From: Orientallactaga sibirica
Taxonomy: Eukaryota > Chordata > Mammalia > Rodentia > Dipodidae
Direction: 5' to 3'
NCBI GenBank assembly: GCA_036365145.1
Contig: JAEOAD010000015.1
Coordinates: 14,129,501 to 14,193,500 of the forward strand
Length of the DNA stretch: 64,000 bases
Below the pieces are notes generated by a model. It saw only the letters and a list, made by a program, of their open reading frames with translations, was not told the DNA's origin and ran no database searches. Within the stretch, counting starts at the first letter, position 1. Each line of letters opens with the position of its first letter. This document shows, piece after piece, positions 46,510 through 57,424 of this stretch. The translations under genes were made by a program, and so were the position numbers.

Positions 46510-48640
46510 ATTTAAACAAATGAAGGGAATAAGGGATAAGGCCAAAGTCACTTATGACCACACTGCATACCCGCATGCTACTATCATTACTCTTAATTTT
46601 TTTATGCTCAAAAAATTGGTGTCATGGCTGCACCAACTTGGGACAACCCAAATCAATTCTTCTCAGCCTTCCCTTCCTGCTGAAGATCAGGAAGGTCCCC
46701 AGTGTGACCCAGGGGAGCCTAAAGAAACTTTCCCACCAGGCTAAGGTGGTTCTGGCTTTGTCAGGATAACCTAAAAATCATATTGCTATGTTTGTGGACA
46801 TGATGGCAGTCATCTCCTGTAAGATAAGTATATACTTGGAGTAAAAGGGGATATCTATTGGGCTGTCATTGTGGATCCTCCATTATGGGAAGCCCTTGAC
46901 ATGGATGTATCCATCTTTTCCCTTTTTCAGTAAAGTCACTTCTTGGCTAGTAGGCATAGAGACTCCTAAAATTAACAGTCAATTTAATCTTACCCATTTC
47001 ACCCTCAGAAATCAGTTATTTGTTCACTCATTTGCCAATATACATGGGTTCTAGTAATTTATGTCTTCTACAGACTTGGCTCCACTTAAAAACTGGTGTG
47101 ACCATTCTCCACCCCCCATTTTCTCTGTCAAATAAAAAAATAATTGAATATTATTTACAAAAACTGGCTAAGCTGAATTTTTGGTTGTGGGTAGTTATGC
47201 ACATGGTAGAAATAGTTTGTTTCAGGTCCATATACCCTGCTGTTCTGTTCATACAGACCCTCATCCTGAGTATGAATAAATCCCATGGGAAATGTGTAGG
47301 TGGTCCTATAGGACACATTACCAAACTGGAAAGTTATTATTGATAAGAGTGAAGGAAGGATACCTAATCTTCCACCCTTTGTAGAAAAAGGGACCACCAC
47401 AAACTTCTATTTGGTGACTTGACTCCACCTTTTTAAATTATTCAGTGTGGGAATGTAAATACAAAAGTAAAACATGTGTCGACTTACTTTCTATCACTAC
47501 CACACTGGACCAAATCACCTTTGTACTCCCTGTCTGTTTTTCTTATTGGTCCTTTTGTTTTCATTTATTTATTTATTCATTTATTTATTTATTAGCAACA
47601 GACATAAAGAGAAAGAGGCAGAGAGAGAGAGAGAGAGAGAATGGGCGCACCGGGGCCTCCAGCCACTGCAAACGAATTCCAGATGCATGTGCCACTTTGT
47701 GCATCTAGTTTAAATGGGTACTGGGGAATTGAGCCTTGAACCAGGGTCCTTAGGCTTCATAGGTAAGTGCTTAACCACTAAGCCATCTCTCTAGCCCTTT
47801 ACTGGTCCTTTTAATGCCCCAAAAGAAAATCTATTTCATATTCTGTGCTCTTCCTGTTGCTATGATATTGGATGCTTTAGCCCACTTGCCTTGTGATTAA
47901 AACATCATAATTCTGTGATGTAAAGCCTATGCCTATGTCCTGGTAAATTTTAATGAAGCCTTGGGAAGAATCCAGGGCTCTTACCATAATTAATAAAATA
48001 GTACAATCCTTGAACCAAACTAAAGGGTTTGTTGGTATGTGCATAGCCACTATAGTCATTGCTGTTTTTAGTCTAGCTGCTTCTGCCACCACAATGACAA
48101 CCATCATCCAATCTTCTCAAATGTCACTCTTTGGACATCAAACTGTGCATAATGTAATAAGTACTTTTACTACGCAACATGAGACAAAAAACTGGTAATA
48201 CAAGCACAACTTATGAAATCAGCTATAACATATATTAAAGAACAATTATATGGCACTTGGCTCCAGGCCACTTTACAATGTGATTGGAGACATGAGTCCA
48301 TGTGTGTGACCCCACATTTTTGAAATAAATCTGACATGGGATAATATTAAGAAACATCTTCAAAGGTCTCTACTTAATCTGACTATAGATACTGACTACA
48401 TGACCTAATTAGTTAAACAGTATTTGCCTTACAAAACAGTATTAAAAAGACATCTTGATATCAGGATCTCACCAACAACTTATCTTGGCTTAATCTATCT
48501 TCTTGGTTTTCAAACACTTTGTCTTCTACTTTGGTGACCATTAAATGAATTATCAGTACTTTGTACTTTGTATAGTGGGAGGGATCAATCTAAAAATACT
48601 TACTTGCCAACAACAACTCTGGTTTGTCAGACTGCTTTTG
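46510..48640 (+). pseudogene. env: Class II (betaretrovirus-like) ERV envelope remnant
   Basis: 46510-47556 holds scattered surface-subunit-like pieces in changing frames, for example a WAVIVDPPLWEA-like stretch when read across a frame change near 46860 and a cysteine-containing CKYKSKTCVD segment near 47450. After an inserted SINE, 47798-48640 holds the transmembrane subunit: a hydrophobic run (GFVGMCIATIVIAVFSLAAS, about 48028-48087), then LQCDWRHESMCVTP near 48270 in another frame. These features resemble HML/MMTV-type envelopes. Many stops and frameshifts make it a dead copy. Gag and pol were not found upstream. Confidence 0.7.
47558..47797 (-). mobile_element. DIP-like SINE, short form, inside the ERV
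   Basis: TTTATTTATTTATTTATTAG tail, (GA)n, CCAGATGCATGTGCCACTTT, ending CATCTCTCTAGCCC. The TSD is TTATTGGTCCTTTT (from 47543) and TTACTGGTCCTTTT (from 47799). It splits the envelope remnant and is younger. Confidence 0.93.
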
Positions 48641-48659
48641 AAAGAAAAACAAAAGGGGA
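48641..48659 (+). other. Retroviral polypurine tract
   Basis: AAAGAAAAACAAAAGGGGA lies just after the envelope remnant and directly before a sequence starting TGTGG, as expected at the edge of a 3' LTR. Confidence 0.7.
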
Positions 48660-48661
48660 TA

Positions 48662-49040
48662 TGTGGATATCAAGATAATTTGATACAGGTAGTCTTTATA
48701 CAGGCTAATCCCAAGGACATGAAAAACTGTGCACCTTGTGTGGAGTTCCTACACAAGGAGTTCATGCAGTTCTCCAATGATTTCCTGCTAAGTCAAATGA
48801 CTGGTGACTGAGATGATGTAAACTCTGAGATGATGCAGACTCGTGGTCTTATGCTCAGATTCCCCATAGCTTTGTCTAAAGCTAAATAAATCTACAAGTG
48901 CAGTCAGTGCAAGGATTTACTCCAGTGAGTCATCCTTGCCCTCCTTTAAATCATATTTTGTGCACTGCTTGTTCATTTCATATCCTCCCAGGCACTGCTG
49001 GATGATGCTGATAGAATCATGGTGTATGAAAGAGCTTGGC
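48662..49040 (+). repeat. 3' LTR of the class II ERV, right edge uncertain
   Basis: Begins TGTGGATATCAAG after the polypurine tract and holds an AATAAA at about 48884, fitting an LTR of roughly 360 bp. No second LTR was found for comparison, so the right end (about 49019-49040) is inferred. Confidence 0.55.
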
Positions 49041-49052
49041 TAAATGCTTTCT

Positions 49053-49150
49053 TTTTTTTTAATTATTTTTTTTATTGACTTTTATACTTACATACAAAAA
49101 AACCCACCTGATATTTCCCTTCCCTCCCCCCATTCCACTTTAGAACTCAA
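49053..49150 (-). mobile_element. L1 3' tail fragment
   Basis: A T-rich start followed by TTATTGACTTTTATACTTAC and CTTCCCTCCCCCCATTCCAC, like the antisense end of an L1 3' UTR as at 32.2 kb. About 100 bp. Confidence 0.6.
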
Positions 49151-50729
49151 AAACAAATGTTTAAATTTATTTATTTAATTGTTATTGAAATTAAAAGTGA
49201 ATGATTGATAATTTTAGTAAATATTATTTAGTTTAGTATCTAAATTTTTTAGATAATTTTCAGAGTTAGGAAAACTATTATATATTTTCATCTATACATG
49301 ATGAGATTTAAGAGGATTCTAGCTCTGAAAATTTTAATCCCTACCTTTTCTCCTTTAATTATCAGATGTTATAGGAAATAGTCATATCAAACCATATCCT
49401 AAACCTTCCTGTCCAGATAACCCTGGAATACATCCTTATAAAGGAGTGGTCCTCTGTGACTACATGGAAACAGTTGGAAACCACATCAGTTCACTTCTTT
49501 AATATGAAGCTACTATTTCTGATTTAGTTTCATACTCTATACCTGCCAGATAAGTGGCAGAGGTAAAGTGACAGTCATTGGTCTTAATCATAATCCCATA
49601 ACCCATTAAATACACCATTTGCTTCTTTCAGAGTCTTAAGGGACCTGAGCAAATGAGAGCTCATAGTAAATTTGCTTCTAAGCAGAAATCTTGTCATTGC
49701 CCAAACAAAAAAAAATTTTCAGGGCATTATTTTTAACTTGAGAAATGAGTCACATTTTCAACCAAAGAACACTCACATATTTCTTTTGAAATCAATAATG
49801 TTCTCAATGATCTATTGTACAAACACAATTTTAGGTGAAGCTCTAAATTACTAAGGTTAACAATAGCAATCACCACTGACCAACATTAAGCATGTGTGAC
49901 TTCTAATTTCATAAACTCCTATGAAATCAGGAGGGCAAAAGCATAGCAATAAACTTCACAGGTGTCATCTTTGCTCTCTACAAACTCCTATTAGAAAGAG
50001 AAAATTCATGAAATGCAGTTTATTCAGCTGTACAGATGTTCTTCATTTGAATGTCAAAGGTAAGCTGAGTTCTGGAAGCTAGAATAGATGAATCAATTTC
50101 TAGAGACCAAAGAAGGATTTAGTGTAAAATAGGCTCTCAAACGTGTTAAAATGTAATCGAAAGTAGAGTGAAGATGCAGTTCTGTTTTTCTGTGAGGATG
50201 AGTCAGATACTAGCTGTGATGAATTTGTTGTATGTGAAATTAATATTGTGCTTTTTGGTACTTTTGCAGAAATGTACAAGGACTACCAAAATCTTCTATT
50301 AGTGTGACTCATAGCACAGTTACAAGAACAGCCTTATTTCAGTGTTATTAGTTTTTTAGCTCTTTTGATAGACAAATTTTATATAGCTAAGATATACACA
50401 TGGAATTTTGATATAAATATTTCTTGCATAATTATTTTCAAAATTAGTCTAAATATCATATCCATTATGTTGATGAAAAACACAGCTCTCACCTCAAGGG
50501 GAATAAAAGATCATTCTGGAGTCAAATATGAGTGGCCATGGCCCAGGAACTTAAATTTAGTTTACCTAAAATATCATATTCCAATGTGGTAATAATTTCT
50601 TAAAATTTTTATAACAAATGAACAAAAGAAAGTCATAAATAAAGGTACTTTTGAAATACATTGGTGGAATCATCAGGTTGGACAGTTACAGCAAAGCAGG
50701 GAAGTCTCTACTATAGCTTACTATATGAG

Positions 50730-50730
<1 letters not shown>
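49151..50730. other. Unassigned non-coding DNA
   Basis: AT-rich, no recognised repeat or gene. Confidence 0.4.

Positions 50731-50766
<36 letters not shown>
50731..50766. repeat. (TG)18 microsatellite
   Basis: An uninterrupted TG run of about 36 bases, directly beside the LTR that follows. Confidence 0.97.
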
Positions 50767-51400
50767 TGTTTCTGGGACAAAAATAACTGACCAAAAGCAG
50801 CTTAAGGAAGGAAAGGGTTTGTCTCCACATTGCATTTTTGAAGGGAAGTTCATCATGGTGGAGAAGGCATGGCAGAAGCAGGAAACCAGAGACACATTAT
50901 CACATCTGTGGGGAAGAAGGAGAGTAAGATTAATGCTAAATGTTCAGCTAGCTGTCCCCTTTTTAATACAGTGCAGGAACCTAGACCATGGGATGATGAG
51001 GGCCATAGTGAGTATTGGTCTTTTTACTTCAACCATTCTAATTTAGAAAAATCCTTTCAGACATGGCCAGAGATTTATTCCATGGTAATTAAAAATTATG
51101 TCAAGAAGACAACCAGTGATTAACCATCAAAGTCTACTCTGTTAGCTTGACACTAAAAAACACTATTGAACCATAACCTTCCACACCTTGGTTCCATAGA
51201 CTCATGGCCATCTCATAATGCAAAATACATTTAGTCTAATTGCAATAATATTAAAAAATGTAACGTTTAAAATCTCTGAGACTCAAGGCAGTCCCTTAGT
51301 TGTGAATCCAACAAAATCAAAACACAAGTTACATACTTCAAAAATAGAATGTTAGCACATGTTTCCATTAGGTAGAAATTTGTAAACCAGAAAACGGTCC
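50767..51400 (-). mobile_element. MaLR-class 3' LTR plus partial internal region
   Basis: 50767 to about 51135 is an LTR read backwards (CTGACCAAAAGCAGCTTAAG, TTCATCATGGTGGAGAAGGC, ACCTAGACCATGGGATGATG). 51135-51400 matches the interior of the element at 7.97-8.17 kb in order: CTCATAATGCAAAATACATT, AGGCAGTCCCTTAGTTGTGA and AACACAAGTTACATACTTCA line up with the equivalent blocks there. The 5' half is missing. Confidence 0.65.
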
Positions 51401-51814
51401 ATCACCAGACTCTGGATCTACTATTACCTGCATTTAGATATCTTAGCATCCACATTAATCATTTGTTAAAATAAAAAACCTTTACAGTGTAAAGATTCTG
51501 TGGCTTTAAGGTGCCATGGAACAGTGGTGAAGTAGGAGGATGTGTATATCATCATCTTTTCTATGTAGTATGAAGGTAAACCAGCCTGAGTAGATGATTT
51601 ACAAATACAGATTTCTAAGTCCACAAAACTTCAGAAATATAGATTTGTAAGTCCAAAATGGCTTAAGCCTTTAGTTTTGTATAAGATGATATCCATGGGT
51701 GTTTGAAAAACTCAGAAGAGTGACAATATCTGTATATTTACTGGAAGAAATGATATGAACATCTAGACAAGTCATTGGATATGCCAGAGCATACAGGCTG
51801 AATATCATCTATTG

Positions 51815-52088
51815 TTAGTTTGCTATGGCTTCTATGATGAGACAATATAATTAGGTGGTTTAACATAATGTAAATTTACCTCTGAATTGTTCTGGAAGCT
51901 AGAAATTCAAATCCCAGCATCAGCAGAGCTATGTTTCTTCTGAAGCAATGAACCTCTCTGATTTCTGAGAGTTCACTAGCTAGAGCAGCATAGTTCCTAT
52001 CACCATCTACAGGTCTCTCTCATCACATTTTTTATAACATGGATACCAGTTATATTAGATTGGAATATTATTAATATGAGATAAGGAG
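51815..52088 (-). mobile_element. MLT/MST-type MaLR LTR, antisense
   Basis: TTAGTTTGCTATGGCTTCTA, TCTGGAAGCTAGAAATTCAA, GCAGAGCTATGTTTCTTCTG and CCAGTTATATTAGATTGGAA follow the reversed MLT1 order known in many mammals. Confidence 0.6.
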
Positions 52089-52092
52089 TTTT

Positions 52093-52445
52093 TATGGGTA
52101 GAATGACTGTGTTCTCCAAAATCTATACATTGAAATCTTAATACTCAATCTGATAATATGGGTAAGTGAGGTCTTTGGGAAGTGAATAGGCCATAATGGT
52201 AGACCCTCATGAATGAAATTGGTGGCTTTGTAAGAAGAGATAGAAGTACTTGCTTCCTGACTTTCTGCTGTGCTGCAACAAAGGCATCAATTTATCTATA
52301 AACTAGGAAGCAGCCTCTCCTAGACAGGGAACCAGATCTGCTATCACATTTATCATGTCTGCCCTAATACCTAGAACTGTGAAAAATAAGTTCTGCTATT
52401 CAGTTTGTGATAATAAAAGAATCCTGGACTACGATGAAAATTTCC
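52093..52445 (+). mobile_element. MLT/MST-type MaLR LTR, sense
   Basis: GGGTAGAATGACTGTGTTCT, ACATTGAAATCTTAATACTC, GAGGTCTTTGGGAAGTGAAT, CTCATGAATGAAATTGG and AACTGTGAAAAATAAGTTCT run in sense order. It sits directly against the antisense LTR. Confidence 0.65.
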
Positions 52446-53074
52446 CATACTAAAGTCTAATCTCATTTAACGAACTTTGTAGGTAACAAATGTTTTCACC
52501 AATAAGGCCACCTCTGTTAAGATTTCAACATTAGTGTCTGAGGAGACATCATTTAGCTCTAGTTATGAAACCTTCTTGAATGTATTGCCTAGCATACATG
52601 CCTGGAATTTCCCTGTAGTAGATGCTGAAGCATGGGTTGCTGGACTAGTTATGTGGAGTACAGAAAGCAATTGTAGCAGGCCAAAAGCCCGCAGAACTAA
52701 TGAGGGTGAGCCAGGGAGAAGGCTTTGTGTTCATGTCCTGGAACAACAGATAATCTCTGTTTTTGGAAAATTCCTTGTCTTTATTGAAGATGTTCAGTTG
52801 GGAAAAAGGTGAGTGAACCATGTCCTTCAAGGAATCCTATTTAGTACTGAGGATTATTGACAATGTAACATTTGACAGCTGACCAATCATCATAGCATGG
52901 CTTGGTCCTTGGTAAGGATTTGCTGATGATGTTTTTGCTTTCAAAAATCCACACTATAGCTTAGTCCTTCTTTTTGACTTTCCTTCTTCTGATAGCTTTC
53001 CAATGATCTCAATAGATTTCAGAAAGCTACTTTCAGAAATAAAAAAAATACTAGCTTGTTTTAATTATTTCTAT
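52446..53074. other. Unassigned non-coding DNA
   Basis: A 92-codon frame (52534-52812) shows no family likeness. No repeat recognised. Confidence 0.4.
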
Positions 53075-53660
53075 TCATTTATTATTAACATATTATTTTA
53101 TAGATTAATGTGATCCATTAATGTACATGTGTAGTCCATGCATGCGTGTAGTTTACATTGATCATATCCATCCATCCACCTTAATTGCCCACTCACCATT
53201 CAAGTTCCTCAGACACCCTTCCTATTCCCTAGCAATCCCTCTTCTAAGTTCACATTAAATTTATTTATTTATTTATAGTTTATTTATAATTTCTACATCT
53301 GAACAAAGACATATAATACTTGTCTTTCTGTGTTTGACTTATTTCATTTAACATGATATCCTCCAGTTGCATTCATTTTATTACAGATGTCAGAATTTCA
53401 TTCCTCCTATGGCATAATAGTTCATTGTGGCTCTACATTGTAGTTTCTTTACTCATTTTTGCCATTAGGTATATAGATTTATTTCACTTATTAGCAATTG
53501 TGAAATGTGTATAAGTGTATATGGTGTACAAGTGTGTGGGTTCCTTTCTCTTCTCAACCTGACCAACATTTGTTATTTTACTTTACATTTTTATTTTGTT
53601 TGATGATAGTCATTCTAAATTAGGTGAGATGGTATATTAATAAAGAATTCGTTTTTAGTA
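53075..53660 (-). mobile_element. Old L1 3' part, antisense
   Basis: Reversed L1 3' UTR and ORF2 end: TTAACATGATATCCTCCAGT, CATTTTATTACAGATGTCAG, GCATAATAGTTCATTGTGG, CTGACCAACATTTGTTATTT. Diverged. Confidence 0.6.
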
Positions 53661-53884
53661 TGTTGTATTTTTCTAATGTGTGTTTGCCCGTTGGTTGTGT
53701 GCATGGTTGTGTACAGGCAAGAGGAAAACAACCTCAGCTGTGGGTCCTCATTGCCACCTGCCTTTCATTGCTGTGGCTCCCCAAGTAGATTAGACCAGTT
53801 GACCAAAGAGCCCAGGTAGCCACCTGTCTCCATTACCCCAGCACTGAGATTATAAATTCATATCACCCCTTGTGGACTTCTATT

Positions 53885-54153
53885 TTTTATTTTTTTAATT
53901 TAATTTAATTTATTTTTATTTTTTTTGGAGAGAGACACAGAGAGAAAGGGAGAGGAAGCCAGATAGAGATGGGAGCCTGCGAACTAAATCCAGATGTGTG
54001 CACCCCCTTGTGGTCAAGTGCAGCATTGTGCCCTTGTGTCACTTTGCATCTGGCTAAATGTGGGACCTGGAGATTGGAAACTCTAGAGATTGGAGCCAAC
54101 GTTCTTAGACTTAGGAGGCAGGAACCTTAACTGTTAATCCATCTCTCCAGCCC
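53885..54153 (-). mobile_element. DIP-like SINE, long form with internal deletion
   Basis: AT-rich tail, GTGGTCAAGTGCAGCATTGT (long block), ending ATCCATCTCTCCAGCCC. The stretch between the GA tract and the ACTAAATCCAGATGTG block is shortened (GGGAGCCTGCGAACTAAAT). Confidence 0.9.
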
Positions 54154-54159
54154 TTTCTT

Positions 54160-54387
54160 AAGATTTTTAAAAATTATTTTATTTTTATTTATTTATTAGA
54201 GACAGAAAGAGGGAAAGAGAGAGGGGGAGAGGGAAAATGGGCATGTTAGGGCCTGTAGGCACTGCAAACGAACTCCAGATGCGTGCACCCCTTTGTGCAT
54301 CTGCCTTACGTGGGAACTGGAGAATCGACCCAGGGTCCTTAGGCTTCGCAGGCATGTGCCTTAACCAATAAGCCATCTCTCCAGCCC
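54160..54387 (-). mobile_element. DIP-like SINE, short form, nested
   Basis: TTTTTATTTATTTATTAGAG tail, GA tract, CTCCAGATGCGTGCACCCCT, ending AGCCATCTCTCCAGCCC. It lies next to another SINE of the same orientation inside one older element. Confidence 0.93.
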
Positions 54388-54476
54388 TTATTTTTTAACT
54401 TGGGTTCTGAGGATCAATATCAAGTCCTCATGGTTGCAAGGAAAGCACTTTACAGACTAAGCTATCTCCCCAGTCC

Positions 54477-54854
54477 TCAATATCTAATATTTGACTAATA
54501 TTTTCCCCAGTGACAAATCATATTGGAAATGTTCATGTATTTATTGGCTATTTGCATTTCTTCTTATGAAATGTTTCTATTCAGATAAGTTGCATAGTTT
54601 TAACTAGTTTATTTGTTTTGTTGTGATCTGAGTTATTTTGGTTTGGACATTAACCTCTACCTTATGAACAGCTAGCAAATGTTTTTCTTATTCTGTGGGT
54701 GTGTCTTCACACTATTAGTCATTACCTTTGCTAGAATGCATTTATTCTCAAGGAAAAGAAGTAAAACAAATTATTTGGGTGATTATTTCATATAAAATAT
54801 AAATAAGATTAATGCTTCATTTATTCTTTCAACATCCCTTAAGTGGTTTCTCAG
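54477..54854. other. Unassigned non-coding DNA
   Basis: AT-rich; may include more of the old L1 interrupted at 53.66 kb (TTTTCTTATTCTGTGGGTGT near 54683 resembles reversed ORF2). Not certain. Confidence 0.3.
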
Positions 54855-55330
54855 TCAGGCTGCTAAACAACAGACCATAAATGGAGAAGCTCTAAAACAG
54901 CAGACACTTAGTTCTTACAGTTTTAGCATTTGGAAGTCTGAAATCAGGTTGGTAGCATGGTCTGGTGAGGACAATCTGGGTTCAGATCAGAGACTTCCCT
55001 TTGTGTCCTCACATGATGGAGAGGGGGCTAAAGGGCTCTTCAGAATCTATTTAATTTCAAGGAGTAGGGAAAGGGATACAGAGGGAGACAATATGAGCAA
55101 AGAAAAATCATATATGTGTATGAAAATGTCATAATGAAACCCAGAATTTTTACTGTAACTAAGAAAATATTAAAAACATTGAAAAAATAAAATGGGATTA
55201 ATCTCATTAAGAAAGCTCTGCTATGATGCCTTCTTGACCTCCTAGGTCTTATACCTCTTGATGCCACCATGTTGGGGATCATAATTTTAACATATGAATT
55301 TAAGGGGTCAGGAGTATTTAGTCCATAACA
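54855..55330 (-). mobile_element. MST/MLT-type LTR, antisense, holding an L1 tail
   Basis: TCAGTCAGGCTGCTAAACAA, GCATTTGGAAGTCTGAAATC and TGTGTCCTCACATGATGGAG lie on the left; CATATGAATTTAAGGGGTCA and TTTAGTCCATAACA on the right. This is the reversed order of mammalian MaLR LTRs. The middle is replaced by L1 3' end sequence. Confidence 0.55.
55050..55185 (+). mobile_element. L1 3' terminal fragment
   Basis: GAGTAGGGAAAGGGATACAG, then ATATGAGCAAAGAAAAATCA and TATGAAAATGTCATAATGAA, ending A-rich. This resembles the last 130 bp of a rodent L1 in sense orientation. Confidence 0.5.
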
Positions 55331-56035
55331 AGAGATGACTCATTTATTTGTATAAATAAGAAAATTAAAACTTAAGCAAAGTGTAAATAATTGAGCATAT
55401 TCTGTCCTTTCTTTTACTACAGTAGTAACAATTACATCAAACTAAATCTGACTCTCTAAATTACTGATTTTTTTGCAACTTTGATAGATAAGAAATATTT
55501 CATGATTTCTATAAACTATGTTAATATATAGTAAGAAAAATTCAAGAAGAAATGAGCTTTTGCTAAGCAACAACTTCATATTAGATGTTTCTCATCTGAA
55601 ACTTCTTTAGAAGTTCCTGAAAATCCTGTCGGTGCTGTCTTACCCTATGATGAAACTGCAATCGAGAGTGACTTGTTGAATATCATGTTTCATACTCACA
55701 TAAGCTATAACCCTTCATGCAAAGGGCCATATCCATCCATTTGTGGCAGTTTCCATCTACTTATAACAATATAAATTTAATTAAACTCAGCTCACACATT
55801 ATTTTTATGTGTTGTAAGAAGTGGATATACAATAAGGAACTATCCCAAGTGTATATGAAACAAGTTTGCTTATTATCAGAACAGTTTACGATTATAATGG
55901 AGGATTCCAGAATTCTAGAAGATAACATCTTAGCTGTGGTTTGTAGTTTATGGTAACATTAAATTTATACTACCCATAATCTATTGTGGATTCCATTTCA
56001 GGAAACTGTTCCAAGCTCCCTTAGACAAATCCTAT
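55331..56035. other. Unassigned non-coding DNA
   Basis: 55340-55470 is faintly MIR-like, but too weak to call. No supported frame. Confidence 0.35.
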
Positions 56036-56051
56036 AAAAGAGAAAGGCATG

Positions 56052-56338
56052 GGCTGGAGAGATGGCTTAGGTGTTAAGGCACCTGCCTGCTAAGCCTAAG
56101 AACGCTGGTTCCAATCTCCAGCGGTTCCAATCTCCAGGTCCCACGTTTAGCCAGGTGCAAAGTGATGCAAGGGCGCAATGCCACACTTGACCACAAGGGG
56201 GCGCACGCATCTGGAATTCGTTCACAGCAGGTGAGAGGCTGCTGGCGTGCCCAGCTCTATCTGTCTTCCTCTCTCCTCTCTATCTGTTTCTCTCTGTGTC
56301 TCTCACCAAAATAAATAAAATAATAAAAAATTAAAAAT
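56052..56338 (+). mobile_element. DIP-like SINE, long form, with duplicated B box
   Basis: GGCTGGAGAGATGGCTTAGG head. GGTTCCAATCTCCAG occurs twice, at 56107-56121 and 56123-56137. The long-form block GGGCGCAATGCCACACTTGA and a CT tail follow. The 16-bp TSD AAAAGAGAAAGGCATG lies at 56036-56051 and 56339-56354. It keeps CpGs (GGGGGCGCACGC), so it is probably young. Confidence 0.96.
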
Positions 56339-56354
56339 AAAAGAGAAAGGCATG

Positions 56355-56795
56355 CAATTATAGAGTTATTCTCTGTATCTTATTGTGGAGAAACCTTCTA
56401 TCACACAGTGCTAGCACAAAGGATCCCAGAATGCAAAGAAAGGAGATGCAATATAGAAAAATAGATCCATAGTTAAAGTTTAACCATGGTAATAAGTGAA
56501 TTCTGCACATAGTGACTTTTAGAGCTCATAAAATCTGTTCTCATATAAGAAATTAATATGCATAACTTATTATGACCAATAGAATTTTTAGAAGAACCCC
56601 TCTCCTTTGCTTACTGTTTCCCATGTTGACTTAGCTTTCTTGAAAAGGAACAATTAGCTTACTTGGGTGTGATGTGTGATGGGGAGGAAACTTCTGGGAG
56701 TGGAGGGATATACAGTCCCTGCCTGTTTAACAAAACTTAATGGTAAACTACTATCCCCAGACTTGGAGCATGTGCCTTTGCTATTCTTGTTTATT
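56355..56795. other. Unassigned non-coding DNA
   Basis: Nothing recognised. Confidence 0.4.
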
Positions 56796-56807
56796 TTTCC
56801 CTAAATT

Positions 56808-57035
56808 AAAATATATTTATTTATTTATTTATTTATTTGAGAATGGGGAGCATAGAAACAAGGAAGAGAGAGAGAGAGAGAATTTGGGCATGCAAAGGCC
56901 TCCAGCCTCTGCAAACAAACTCTAGACAGATGTGCTACCTTGTGCATCTGGCTTTTGTGGGTCCTGGGGAATTGGACCTGGGTCCTTTGGCTTTGCAAGC
57001 AAGTGCCTTAATAGCTAAGCCATTTTTTCAGCTCA
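56808..57035 (-). mobile_element. DIP-like SINE, short form
   Basis: A (TTTA)n tail, GA tract, CTAGACAGATGTGCTACCTT, TAGCTAAGCCATTTTTTCAG head end. The flanks TTTCCCTAAATT (56796-56807) and TTTCCTTAAATT (57036-57047) form a TSD with one mismatch. Confidence 0.9.
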
Positions 57036-57424
57036 TTTCCTTAAATTTTATTTTTAATCAATCACATGTAAAATGTATTCTTAGAATTAAACATCTTTGT
57101 ATATTAGAATTTCCATTATACTTCTCTGTATTAACTTGTTCCTGCTTTTTTTCCTTCTAATCTTGTATATTTCCTGAAGAGTCATTTGGTTCTATAAATG
57201 AATGAGAAAGTGGTAAATTAGAAAGCCATACACTACTTTCATTGCTCATTCATTTCCCTTTGACAATTATGAAGACACAGTGGTATTTATGATAACTATA
57301 TTCACACTAGCACTTCTTACCTATTCATTTGAGTGATCACCAAATAAACTTTTCATTGTGAAGAATTTCATTCCATTAATCAAGGAAATGTATATATACA
57401 AATATGCCTACCATGTGTTAGTAT

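Larger units (their letters stand above)
53665..54476 (-). mobile_element. Composite B2/B3-like SINE split by two SINEs
   Basis: The left half, 53665-53884, holds GTGTGCATGGTTGTGTACAG, CCCAAGTAGATTAGACC and CCCCAGCACTGAGATTATAA. The right half, 54388-54476, holds CTTGGGTTCTGAGGATCAAT, CAAGGAAAGCACTTTACAGA and CTATCTCCCCAGTCC. The halves join in the family's normal order once the two DIP-like SINEs are ignored. Confidence 0.75.

Noticed and set aside
46510..48811. Possible functional captured env gene
   Set aside because: Stops, several frame changes and a SINE insertion break it, so a domesticated envelope is not supported.
50731..50895. Frame with repeated Thr-His or Cys-Val
   Set aside because: It is a translation of the (TG)18 microsatellite.
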